From Nephrocerus scutellatus (lineage: Eukaryota > Arthropoda > Insecta > Diptera > Pipunculidae), in assembly GCA_947095585.1 (NCBI GenBank), contig OX352765.1, forward strand, positions 75,003,976 to 75,067,975: a stretch of 64,000 nucleotides of DNA. The letters are read 5' to 3'. Positions 35,022-46,500 of this stretch are shown one piece after another; positions within the stretch are counted from its first letter, which is position 1; each line of letters starts with the position of its first letter. The notes under the pieces are model-generated. The model searched no databases. It was not told the DNA's origin and saw only the letters and a program-made list of their open reading frames with translations. The translations under genes were made by a program, and so were the position numbers.

Positions 35022-38000
35022 GTAAGAAAAGTTGCAATTTTATTTATTTAATTTATTTTTTTTTTTTTTTGCGAAAATGTAAAGTGCCGCCGGCTTTTTG
35101 CTCCTTGCATTTTGTTTTTTTTTTGTGGCAAAATTGCAAATTATGTTGGCGTGTATCAATCAAAAGTTCTTCTTTCTTTAAGGAAATAAGACCATTCGTC
35201 TTAAAATTTTATTCTGTGCAAAGAAATAAATCGAAAGAAATGAAATAATTTTTCATTTTGCTCCCAACTTGCAATTTCGATATCAAGTCTGACAACTGAC
35301 AAATTTGAAGAAAGGATAATTTTTAAAAAATTTTATTTTTACAAATTTGAAGAAAGGTTCATTTTTAAAAAATTTAATTTTTATATGCCATTCTCACAAA
35401 ATTTTTATTAACGTGCTCTGGCAGCGGAAATATTAAGACTTTCAAGATTGTAAGGATTTTCTTTAAAAAAAATTGTTTGCTCGTTATGTTGGAAATCCAT
35501 AGTCTTGTAAGTATTGTGTTTCCATTGTGAGAGCAACTTTACAAAGTGATGGAATTTTAATCGCCAATATATTTGTTGACTATACAACCGGCATCTGATC
35601 CTGGCTTCTCCTGATGTAATCTTATCACAAATTAACTTACTTATTATTTTATACATTTATGCTGGCGGAAAATATTTTCGAGATTAGATTTTTTTTTATA
35701 TATTTAAACTAATTGTGATGGGAGAACTCCCTGAATGACTTGGATTTCTTTTGATAAAGGCCCTGAAAGTTTGCTTTTTATTTATTATAAGAACATATTG
35801 TGATGTTAAAATACTATCTATAACTACTTTTGTTATCCAGTAAACTTTAAAATGTCTTTTTTTTTGTAATTAAATTAATTTTTGTTTGTCCTCTCTTTTA
35901 CCAAGCATATCGGCCATTTTTTTTTTTGCATTTACGTTTTTTAAAAGAAAAATTTAATATTCGTTTTAATTTTAAAATTTATTACATTGTTAACTGGGTA
36001 ATAAATAATAATAATAACAACGGCAGTTATTTTTACATTGTATTGTTAGCCTAATAATCGTTAAATTATCTATAAACACCCACATTATGGTTAGCGAGTC
36101 GAACGTTCGACTAAGGAATAAAAATTTGCAGATTTCTTCTAATCGTTCTTAATTTGCTTTATAAAACATTTGTACTTTTTCAACAAATTTTCTTTTATGA
36201 ATGAAAATTTTAAGTGACTTAGTCGAACGTTCGACTCGCTAATCGTAATAGGGGTGTTAAGCTCGGGCAAGATTTCACAGATTAACCCCTTTTTTTATTC
36301 CGCTTCGTAACATTCGAAGACTGATTTATTTAAAAAAAAATTTTTTAAAATAGGTCCACTTTTTTATTTGTTAATTTTTTGCTATATTATTTGGATATAA
36401 TTTTGTCTTAGAATTTCCAAAAACATCACTTGATAAAATTTTTTAATTTTGTTTGAATTTACATATTTAATTTTGCATTATTAATAAAAGTAAAAATTGT
36501 TCTCAATTTCTGGAAACCATTGAAACATTCGAAGGCTGAATTTTTTTAAAAGAGATTTAAAGATAGGTCGACTTTTTTTTTGTTAAATTTTGGCTATATT
36601 ATTGTAGATACCATTTGGGCCGAATTTTTTCTTAGAAACATCACTTGATAAAAATTTTAAATTTTGCTTGAAATTTGCATTTTGCATTATAAATAAAATT
36701 AAAAATTATTTTCAATTTCTGAAAACCCTTGTTAAAAAACAAGAAAAAAAGACATTTAAATTTTATTTATTTATTTATTTTCTAAAAATTTATGTATTTT
36801 GGTGTGGGCACAACACGACTTTCTTTTACGGACAGGAACGGAATCTTCAGTAAATGTAAATTAAATTTTTTTTATTTGTTTTATTAATTTTTTGTTTAAA
36901 TTTCTTTTGCACTTAACAGATTTCTCCTAAGTGCTATACTTTCTGAGTTATTTGCAAAAATTCGAAAAACTCTCCAAGTAACTGTCACTTCCGGTTGTCA
37001 GATTTCCGTCAAAATCAACTACAATTTATGTAAAAAGCTTAAATATGATTTTTTTCCCCATAAGTTCAGCCGTCTGGGCTGTAGAGTGGACCCAGAAAGA
37101 CAGACAGGATTTTTTTCGGTTTTTCTGACTCAGAAGATATCTCGGGAGAATCAGTAAAAATCCCGAGTTCAAAATTTTTCACGATTACACTATACTTCCT
37201 TTTACTATGTAAAAAAAGTAAAAATGTATCGATTTAAAACGCTGGAAGTTATTAACCAAAACGAATTTGTACATTTTTGAAAGAAAAAATATTAAATTCA
37301 AAATCAAGTAAAATATAGAATTAATTACTGTTTAATCAAAAGATCATGGAACTGAAGACGACTGCGCCGACAGCAGTAAAGTACAAGTAAATGAGTTAGC
37401 GTGCTATCATCACACTGAAAAAACTTAATACTTAATTAATACTTTACAAGATTGTATGGATTTTGGTTTTGACAAAAAAAAATATTTGCTCGTTATGTTG
37501 TAATTCCATAAAATCTTGCTTGTAAGTCAAAGAATTAAAGACTTCGTCAAACGTCAAAGGCAGAATAATTTGCCAGCGCGCCGTGTTCTGTTTGACAGAG
37601 CCGTAAGTTTTTCCATTGTGAAAGCTTCCTTAGTATTTGCTGCTCAAAAATGATGAAATCAAAAGCAGCAAAAGCAACGAACGATGATTTTTGTGAAATA
37701 ATTCGTTTGCGAGTTGTATAATTGTGTTTGGTAATTGCATCATCCTCATCTCGTCGCGTGTACGGAACAATCTTTTTCCCCACCATCATCTTGGCTGTGT
37801 TAACACGCTCACTCTTGTACAAATAAAAATCCGGTTTTTGGTATAAATTTTAAATTTAATTTTTGTTTTTCTCAAAAAAAGAGTAAAAAAAACTTTTCAG
37901 TCCGAAACCGTAATTACGGCTGATTAGTTATCTTGTTTCTTTGCAAAATCGAATCCTTTCTTTTTTTTGGCCGGTTGCAATTCATTCGTTTCTCTAGAAT

Positions 38001-40773
38001 TTAAAATAATGTTAAAAATTATTCAAAAGTTGGAAAATGTCGGGTGACACAATAACGAGGCGAAATTAAAATCGACAAAAAAAGCTACGAACGGCTGATT
38101 TCCAGCTGAGTTTCTTCTCTTTTTTTTATGTCATTATATGATATATAATATAATAAGTAAGCATTGCACTTGAACGAAATAACTCTTTTCTGTCTTTGTC
38201 CAGGAGGCAGTGTAATTTTCTTATAATTGAGAATATATTCAAATATTGAGAATAACAGGTATTAGAGAGGAGTTTGCTATTAGAATTACCCTGCTCTCTC
38301 CGTTTACAACATGTTATTGATCAGCTGCTTTCTCTTTTATAATAGTAATTCCGCAAATTTCTCTTTTAAATTAGACTCTTTCTTTATTTTTAACGTTTTT
38401 TTACTTTTATAGTTGTTCTCTTTTTTTTTAAGTTTTCTCTGTTTTTTTTTTAAGTTCTCTTTTTTTAATTTTAAAATATATCTCTTTTTTTTCATGTTTT
38501 AAGTTTTCTCCTTTTTTATAACAAATTTTCACTTCTCTTTTTCGCTGAACTACCAATAATTGTGAACTGTCGAATATGTACAAAAGTTGTTGGGTTGCTT
38601 TTTTTATTATTGTAAATTTCTGCTGTTGCCAAGTGGAGCTCTTGTTGCTGTGCTGTCGTGTGTGGTGTCATATAGATTTCACCACACTATTGAGAAACTA
38701 TCTAGATACTGGAAGGTTTCTATTTGCACTGTGCACTGTGCGTGTGAGATAGATATGCATTTTTTTATATCTAGCTATTAATGTTGGCTCGCTGGATAGC
38801 TCTGGCTGGCATAGTCACATGTGGTCCTAAGTCAACTATTATTTTTTTGTGCCTCGTTATGATTTGTACAGATAGAGAGATATCTAACAAATTCAACGAA
38901 ATAGCGACAAAAGACCCCGGTAGACAATAGAAAATAGGTGCAATGAATTATTCATGAATATGCCATGTTTAACTTGATTACTTAGCAGATTATATTTATT
39001 CGCTTGTTAGTTGTTTGCATTGACGATAGCAGGCACCAAGCCTCCTCTGCACGGCAGCCAGTGATCGTAACGCAATTCTGTTTATCAGTCATATGCATTG
39101 GAAATGACTATGATTGCTTGTAAATAGTTAGGAGGTGAACCAACTCCTATCATGATATCCTCTCTCTCACTGTGTTTGTTTTAATCGATAATTCACTTTG
39201 CTAATCGAGCTATTTTAGTATTGTACGCGCCATTAATGCGATTAAACGCGCGACCATGCATTGGCTGGAGCCACATGCGTGCTGCCAACAGATTATTAAT
39301 TTTTTTTTATTTTGTTTCTTTGCAGACTGGACCAGTCCGTTAACACCACCGCTACCATCTCACCACCGTCAACAACACCACCACCACCATCATCATAGTT
39401 ATCATGAAAACAATCGCCATCACCACAGCAATACACATTACAGCAATATTAATAGCAATACGGCGGCAATAAAAAATAACATCCAGGGCGGCATCGATAT
39501 TGTTGATGGTGGTTCATCATCAACAGTCGATGGTGGACACTACCATGGTCCGCATGCCACACATCAACAAAATCAACATCAACAGCAACAGTATTACCAC
39601 CATTATCATCATCATCAGGCAATGCCAGCAGTAGCTGCAGCAGCAGGAGTAGGAGCAGCAACAGCAGTCGTCCCACCACAAACATCATCATCATTGCCGA
39701 GATCGTCATCATTAGCATCTGGCGATAGCGATACTGCAACCGTGACCAATGCCGATAATGTAGCTGCCGCCTCCGGTCACTATAATATCAGTCGCTACAA
39801 CAGCAATTTGATATGTTGCGGTGGAATCATTGCCAGTGGCGGCGGCGGCGGCAGTGGCGATATTGATATCGACGCTGCAGCGGTAAATGAGCTATCAATG
39901 CGTTTGCAGAGCGAACTGCGTGCGGCCAAAAGTCGTCATTTGGCATGCACCGAAGTCTCATTACCATGGGACCTTACACCAAGGATAGCGGCCGAAATAA
40001 TTAAAGTCTCCGAGAAGGAACCCTGCGGCATTCGAGGTTGCACAATTTACATTGAATTCGAGGATGAGCCAAGCAATACTAGGTGAGTTATTTGTTGGTA
40101 ATAAATTAAACTATGAACTGAATTGTACTTTGCTCCGCTCCCCACCCGCTCGCCACCAATAATCTACTAATAAATTAATTGTTTTTTTATTATTATTGTA
40201 TTTTCCAGGCGAATTGCTTCATTGAAAATCGATCCCAATACGGTGTCAACATTTGAATTGTATTTAACGCTGAAACACGATAAGAGTGGTTGGACGTCAT
40301 TGTTGCCGCAGTTTATTAAGTAAGTTGTTGTTGTGTTTTCCTTTTTTGTTGTTTGTTTGTTTGTTTTACTTGTAATTGCTTTGGACAAAACATAAATTAA
40401 AAAATTAATCATTTCCCCCCTGAATGAGAACTTTACAATCCATTCAATTATGTCTGATCGTGGAGTCTTTGCGTAAATAGTGTACATATATCATGTTACG
40501 CTGTCTGTGGTGTTGCCAACCGGCGTTTTAATGTATTTCACATTATTCGTGTTGCAATAAAGAAATTAAAAATTAATTTACAAGCGCAATTATTCTAATT
40601 AAATTATAAATATAAATATCTTTTTTTTAATATAAAAAAATGTAATTTCTTTTCTAATCAAAAAATCTTTTCCTTCTTCTTCTTGTAGAAATCTTACTAG
40701 AAGCAATACAATTTTAATCAGCCCTGATTTCTCATTAACCAAAAACAAATTGTACCATAGTTCGTCTGAGTAA
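34946..40773 (+). CDS. chrb: charybde (REDD1/DDIT4 family), four coding exons
   Basis: Joined exons 34946-35021, 39326-40082, 40209-40319 and 40689-40773 give a 342-residue protein. The start MKMEVLSVQN fits the family's conserved N terminus. Residues about 38-125 are rich in His, Asn and Gln (His run 43-49), and about 125-150 is Ala-rich. The conserved RTP801_C domain begins with ELSMRLQSEL at about 214 and includes HLACTEVSLP, RIAAEIIK, EPCGIRGC, FELYLTL, GWTSLLPQFIK and the C-terminal ISPDFSLTKNKLY. All introns are GT-AG and phase-consistent. In Drosophila, Charybde is a stress- and hypoxia-induced inhibitor of TORC1 signalling acting upstream of the TSC complex, paralogous to Scylla. It is longer than the Drosophila protein (about 300 residues, from memory), mainly through low-complexity repeats. 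Assignment to chrb rather than scyl rests on the N-terminal resemblance. Confidence 0.93.
35299..35383. repeat. Two-copy 42-bp tandem repeat in chrb intron 1
   Basis: Units beginning acaaatttgaagaaagg occur at 35299 and 35341, followed by atttttaaaaaattt. The phrase resembles part of the satellite unit (aaatttgaagaaaatcgg, then A/T run), so it may be a relic of that family. Confidence 0.6.
36075..36258. mobile_element. Palindrome-ended MITE in chrb intron 1
   Basis: A 184-bp structure with terminal inverted repeats. The left arm (36075-36115) reads aacaccc...ttagcgagtcgaacgttcga, and the right arm (36218-36258) is its reverse complement. The inner 25 bases are perfect and the outer part is diverged. 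Each arm carries the self-complementary 16-mer AGTCGAACGTTCGACT (36098-36113 and 36221-36236). No target-site duplication is obvious. Confidence 0.8.
36311..36738. repeat. 215-bp tandem duplication in chrb intron 1
   Basis: Both halves start cattcgaag-ctga (36311 and 36526) and share ataggtc(c/g)actttttt, gctatattatt, aaacatcacttgataaaa and ttctcaatttctggaaacc-type phrases in the same order. The second unit has small insertions and deletions. Confidence 0.75.
37440..37535. repeat. Copy of a dispersed intronic sequence also at 35440-35545
   Basis: tttgctcgttatgttg followed by a tccata segment and a tcttg-taag segment appears here and at about 35476-35520, each preceded by a gatttt/caaaaaa run. 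The two copies are about 2 kb apart in the same orientation. Confidence 0.55.
39326..40082 (+). CDS. chrb: chrb coding exon 2
   Basis: Carries the low-complexity region and the first part of the RTP801_C domain, from residue 26 (Asp, split codon) to the first two bases of codon 278. It contains histidine-codon runs at about 39377-39420, asparagine/serine-rich and alanine-rich stretches, and a glycine run (GGGGG) near residue 200. Confidence 0.92.
40209..40319 (+). CDS. chrb: chrb coding exon 3
   Basis: Follows acceptor ttttccag at 40208. Encodes RIASLKIDPNTVSTFELYL and continues through GWTSLLPQFI, a highly conserved part of RTP801_C. Donor gtaagttg begins at 40320. Confidence 0.92.
40689..40773 (+). 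CDS. chrb: chrb coding exon 4
   Basis: Follows acceptor tcttcttgtag. Encodes KNLTRSNTILISPDFSLT and a short C terminus ending in E before TAA at 40771-40773. The ISPDF-LTKNKLY end is a family hallmark. Confidence 0.92.
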
Positions 40774-42435
40774 ACAAACAAAAGAACTGTGCAAAAACTA
40801 AAACTGGCAGCAACAATCTGTGCGAAACACTTAAACATGGGACAACAAAACAAACGTAAAGTGTGTACTGCGAAGAGCGTAGATGAAGAATATTTTTTTA
40901 AATCCCTCCGAATATTTCTTATCTTAAATAAGTAAATAACAACAACAACATAAACATAACAAATTTCGTAATCAATCATTAAACAAACAGTTTAAAAAAA
41001 GAAAAATTGATTCTGCAAATGGAAGCAAACATCACCACTACCACCACCACCACTACTACTATTACCACTACCACCTACAAAAAAAAACAACAACCCAACA
41101 AACCACCCTTCGTAATGTGTTAGCAAGCAAATCAAACGGGGTGAGAACTACTAGAACAACAAAACAAGCTAATGCAATCCAGACCAAAATGGCAGCAAAT
41201 CCTAACAATAATAAAATAAAAATGCATATTAATAATTTAAAAATAGAATCATCTGAGATTTAAGTAATACATAATACACTTGGCCCCCCAATAAAACAAC
41301 CAACAACCACATCAAGGCCACTTAGAGGCATGTTATCATTGAAATAACAACAACAACAACAGCAAAAAACAGTAATAATAAATGATTGGATTAAACCGAC
41401 CGACCGACCGACTCCTACACAACCGGACCACCTTTCTTCCGTTCCCTGCTGATGCATGCGGGCAGATTGTTTCAAACAAGATAAAGCAGTGGAGACGCAT
41501 CATTACACATTATACACATACACACACACACACATACACACATCCGAAGGACGACCAGTGAGGACTAATAGTTAAGATTGATTAAAAACACAGAAATTCT
41601 TAATTTTTTTAATTAAGTATTATCATCAGAAAAACAGAAGCAAACAGCAAAAAAAAAAACACAAAAAACAAAAACAAACAAAGGTGATGTGATATTAATA
41701 ATATACTAAACACAAAACAGAAAGAACAACAAATAATGTACTTTTTTAAATTACACAAATAACAACCACACACACATAGCTTACGTCATATGTGTACGTA
41801 TATATAAATTATTGTAAGTAAAATAAGTTGTAAGATTTGGCTACCCCACCCCCCCATATTTATTAAGTTTTCTCACACTCCACTTAACCCTAAGACAACT
41901 CCATCTTTATCAAAAATTTTAATCAATTTTTTTTATATCAGAAAAGCAAATTTGCTTCTAAAAATTAAAACCTCCCAACATTATTAATGTGTGTGGGTTA
42001 TTCTGTCTTTCGGTTGTTGTTGTTGTTGTTGCCGCTTTGATAGTGGCAAAGATATCAACAAAGCAGATTAACCCTGCTCTGCCTCCTCCCACCTCAGTTC
42101 ACCGTCACATTATTCATGTTCGATCGATCGACGCGATACGCGATAGAGACCCCACGAACGACCAAAACGAGTACAATTATTAATACAGTGGAACTGGGCT
42201 ATAAAGACTTCTAAAGGAACAAAACAAAATTAAGGATAAGCCAGTATTCGTGGTGATTTTTATTCTAAATTTAATTTTAATTTTAAATTTGATTTTAATT
42301 TAATATTCAAAGTTAAAGTGAAAAACTTCAATTTACTGTTTACTGTCGTGACTTCGTTTCATGTCATTTTATGCTCCCATGATGCTGAACTGCTCATGAG
42401 TTCTGCATTGAGTTTGAGTGCTTTTTTGTGCATTG
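40774..42435 (+). other. Probable chrb 3' untranslated region and downstream sequence
   Basis: A/C-rich + strand with (ACC)n-type repeats at about 41032-41073 and a CA run at about 41518-41540. The first AATAAA after the stop is at 41210-41215, with another at 41290-41295. Which is used cannot be told. No coding domain is seen. Confidence 0.5.
41210..41215 (+). terminator. chrb: Candidate poly(A) signal of chrb
   Basis: First canonical AATAAA downstream of the stop codon (437 bp after it). AATAAA is common in such AT-rich DNA, so its use is uncertain. Confidence 0.3.
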
Positions 42436-42439
42436 AGTT

Positions 42440-42870
42440 TGAATTTGTCAGCAGTTCTGCTCATTGCTCTTTATACTTTCGAACAATGTCAGCTTCGGTT
42501 CTAAGTCCTTTTTTTGTATTCACAATAGTTTCTAATCTCGTTCAGCACTTGGAAAAGTTTGTACTTGGTTTCAAAAACAGAAACGTTTCGAGTACATTTG
42601 CTTTCATTGATATAACTTTATGCTTTTCGGTCTTAGCATGTCATTGCGATGACTGCAAGCAATTCGAACTTCGAATTCATTGCTCTTTTTACTATTGAAC
42701 AATGTCAGCTTATAAGTTTTTTTTTGTCTTCACGACAATTTCGAAACTCGCTCAACACTTGGAAAAAATTTGTACTTGGTTTCAAAAAGAAAAACGTTTG
42801 GAGTACCTTTGCTTTCATTGCTATAACTTTATACTTTAAATGGTTTTCGCAAGCAATCGAACTTCAAATT
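42440..42870. repeat. 216-bp tandem duplication downstream of chrb
   Basis: Both halves contain cattgctcttt-tact-t-gaa, caatgtcagctt, acttggaaaa, gtacttggtttcaaaaa, ttgctttcattg-tataac and ttcgaac phrases in order. The first copy's cattgctc is at 42462 and the second's at 42678. Confidence 0.8.
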
Positions 42871-43506
42871 TGAAATGAGATATTTTCATGACTGAAATAT
42901 CGAGTTTGTTCGGCAGAAATAAATCGAAATTACTCTCAAAAAATTTATTTGACGTTTCTTTAGCAAACATTAATTGCTTTTTTTTTATTATTTGATTGAA
43001 ACAAAAATCTCAGATCTCAATTTCGCCGAAGATGTTGGCGACGATAATGTTAACGACGAAAGGACTTGTGAAAAGTCTTGGAAGATACAACCAAGTTCCA
43101 CTGTGTTAATAATATTACTAATTCTACTACTACTATTATTAATACATACATATATTATTATTATTAAAAATGATAAATAATACAAAAAACAAAATAACAA
43201 ACAAAAATTGATAATGAGAAATTTTCTGTTTTTGTGAAAATTTCCGATAAAATATTTAAGAGATAAATGAAAGAAAAAGTCATCTGTGTTATAATTATAG
43301 TAATTTAATAAATTTTTTTTAATTGTTTTTATTTTTAATTAATCATTTAAATTATTTGTATAGTTGGTGAAGTTGTGTGTAGTTGTCTTGCAAGTTTTAG
43401 TTGACCACTTCATGCACCACAACTAACGAATGCGTGTGAGGAAAAAAATCGAGTGAACAAACAGCAACAGCAGGCAGCAGTAATAACAATGCAAGCAACT
43501 GAATTT

Positions 43507-43575
43507 TGGGTTGCGTTGCATTGCGATGTGTTGCGTTGCGTTTCGATGCGTTGCGTTGCGATGCGTTGTGTTGCT
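43507..43575. repeat. Degenerate GTTGCGTTGCGAT microsatellite
   Basis: Imperfect repeats of gttgc/gatgc units in a short GC-richer run. No coding significance is visible. Confidence 0.8.
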
Positions 43576-46500
43576 ATTCTCTGCTCTGTTTTTTGCTCAG
43601 ACCTAATTAAGTTGAGTTGTTTTGAAAAATTACGGTTTTTTTTATTTTTCTTAAAAAAAATTTTATTTTTGATCGGATAAGTTAATTTTGGAAGTAATTT
43701 TCAAAATTCAAAATTCTCCACTCGATTTTTGTTTCGCTTTCTATTTTCCTGTCTTTAGATTGTAGTCTTTTAAATTTGTTCCGGGAACATTTTTCTATTT
43801 ACCTTCCAATTGGTATTAAAAAAAAAAAAAAACTTCAACAACTTTAACAAATAAAACAACGATCTCGAATTATTATAATAAATGTTGATAATTTTTTTGT
43901 AATTCTAAATAATAAAACACACACACACTATAAAAAAAAATTTTGTTACATTTAATTATTATACATTATAGAGATATGTACATAAAATTACTATCTCTCT
44001 CCACCTTCTGTCCTGTCGTTCTCTTCCTTTTAACCTCATAATCCATGTATGGAATTAAATTCGAACATTTCAATTGCAAAGCAAAAAAAACAAACATAAT
44101 ATATCTTGAGCAGTTGTTAATTGTTGTTAACTGAACATAATAATTGTTATTATAATTTTGTAAACTCACACACATAAAGAAATAGAATCATATTCAAACT
44201 TAAAGTATTACAATTTTACACAATTATTTGGATTGTATTGTAAAAACATATGTATTATGATATACATAGTTTATCTTGCATATATGTAGGGTAAATTATG
44301 AATTTAATTTAATTGTGTGTCTTGTTTGCCAAACTCTCGTTTTGCACTTTTCATTTAATTTTCTGTGTAGTACTAAAAAGCAGATAAAAACATACAAACA
44401 GAGAATTAAAAATCAAAAGGGCTGTTGTTTTTTTCTATTTATAATATATATCTATGAATGTTAAAACATGCAAAACAAAATATGTAATAAAAATAACTCA
44501 ACAATTGTGAAATGAATAATATTTAAAAGAAACATTAGGAGCAGAGAAGATGACCCTCTTCTTGTTGTATTGATATAGATAAGTATCTTCATATATTGCT
44601 ACATACATACATTTAATTAATTCTATTAGTTTGTGGTCTCTCTAATAGTGAGGCAAACACGAAATTAATTAATAACAAATAACAAACACGAAACAACACA
44701 CTCAACCAACCAGAATAATATTAGAACCATAAATGTGATCAACAAACAACAGTAGATAAGTTTTTTTTAAAAAATAATAATAATAAAGTATCATGTATAT
44801 ATATATTTATATACATATGTATATACGAATATGCATGTAGATGTGATGTAGTATTGTTTTTTGTTGTGCGTATGTAATTGTTGCAGCTGCTTGTAACACT
44901 TGTAACAAAAGATCAATAATAATTGGCAAATGTTTCATCTCTAAGGAATAGGTTTTCAGCGCTTTTCGTTTCCCCACACAAACACACTCAAGTCCATATA
45001 TAACAGATAACCAAAAATAACTTTCTAAATAAATCAACTACAATTTATAAACATACAATAATGATGAGTAAATTCTTTTTAGCAATAGTACATACGAAAA
45101 TGTGTAGTAAAAAATAATTAACTGTATCCTGTATCATTATCATCCCCAGAAGATTAACACTTTGTAACTTTATGTATGTTTGTGCTGCACAGCAAGACCA
45201 TTTTCATCGCTGATAAAATACGAATAATAGCCTAAAATGGTAATACACATACACATACACTTTTTATACAAAGCAAAAGGAAAATAAAATTTTTAAAAAT
45301 TCTCTCTTAGAGTAGATATGTATTTCATAAATGTAAACAACATACTAATAAAAAACTAGAACTACAATAAGTAAAGATGATTTTGATAATTATTGTTAAT
45401 CGTCGTATCTAAGCACAGACAAAAAAGCGACAAACAAATTACATACATAGCTAAGTATTCGTATATATACTTATATAATATATATATATATACATAGTGA
45501 TCTTTTTCAAATTCAATCGTATAAAATGTGATGTAGAATGTAGTTGAATATTTAACTTTTTAATCGTATGTCTCTCTGCATAAAAGGAAGAGTACATAAG
45601 TACATACATAAAAATACATGTATTAAATTTTCGATTAAAACGAAACAAAAAAAACCCTAATAATCGTTAACTTCATAGTTCTTTTCATTCGAAAAAAATA
45701 CCAACAAAATTTAACTACTTACCACTTCACTGGATTAATTTGCATGTATACTCTCAACTCCTTGTGCACTTTTTTTTTGTTCCTAATCATCCATCGGTTT
45801 CTGATCTATCCAACCCAATTGTGTATGTGGCGAATATTCCTGTGAATTGAGGACTCGCAAACAACGTAATCGCATTAAGTACTCATGTAACGCTATAAAC
45901 CGTCTTGTTTTGGCTTTTTTCTCTTACAAATTTGTTAAAAAAAAACAAACAAACAAAAAATTCGGGACTATGAAAGAAAAAAGAAGGAAGATGGCTGCGC
46001 GACTGTCTAGATAGATAAATTTTATTATTTTATCAAAATTGTTTGAGACATTTGGACACGTGCTGGGAGAGCAGTGCAATATATTTATTGTCTGGCTGGT
46101 ATTGAATAAATGGTCATCCCGTTGAAACCTTCCATTTTCATATCTATCTATGCCTACTTATGCCCAATAATACTTCCCATTCACACGGTTTTTTTTGTTT
46201 TTTTTTGTGGCTGCATTGGCCCATCTTTGGCAGCGTTCGTTGCTTTTAATTTCCAAAAATGCAGGAGTTCTACTTGTTCTGATAAGAGAGAGTTTACCTT
46301 AATGGCTTTCTTGATAACGCAACCCACCAATCTCTCGCCACTGATAATGGTTCGATGGCTTTAATTGTTGTGCTTAGTTTGATAATCTCGGCAATATGCC
46401 TCATTGTCAATTCACTGCAGAACTTATAATCGTTCGTTACTACACTCTATGTAATGAAATTGAGTTGAATGGATCGTGTAAGTTAGTAGCGATCAAAATC

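Larger units (their letters stand above)
35022..39325 (+). other. chrb intron 1 (4.3 kb)
   Basis: Starts gtaaga and ends tttctttgcag at 39325. It holds a 42-bp tandem pair, a palindromic MITE, a 215-bp tandem duplication and a dispersed repeat copy, but no recognisable protein domain. The open frame starting at 39256 only runs through the end of this intron. Confidence 0.85.

Noticed and set aside
39256..40086. A separate 276-residue gene starting MHWLEPHACC
   Set aside because: The first 23 codons lie in the intron before a strong acceptor (tttctttgcag). The rest is chrb exon 2.
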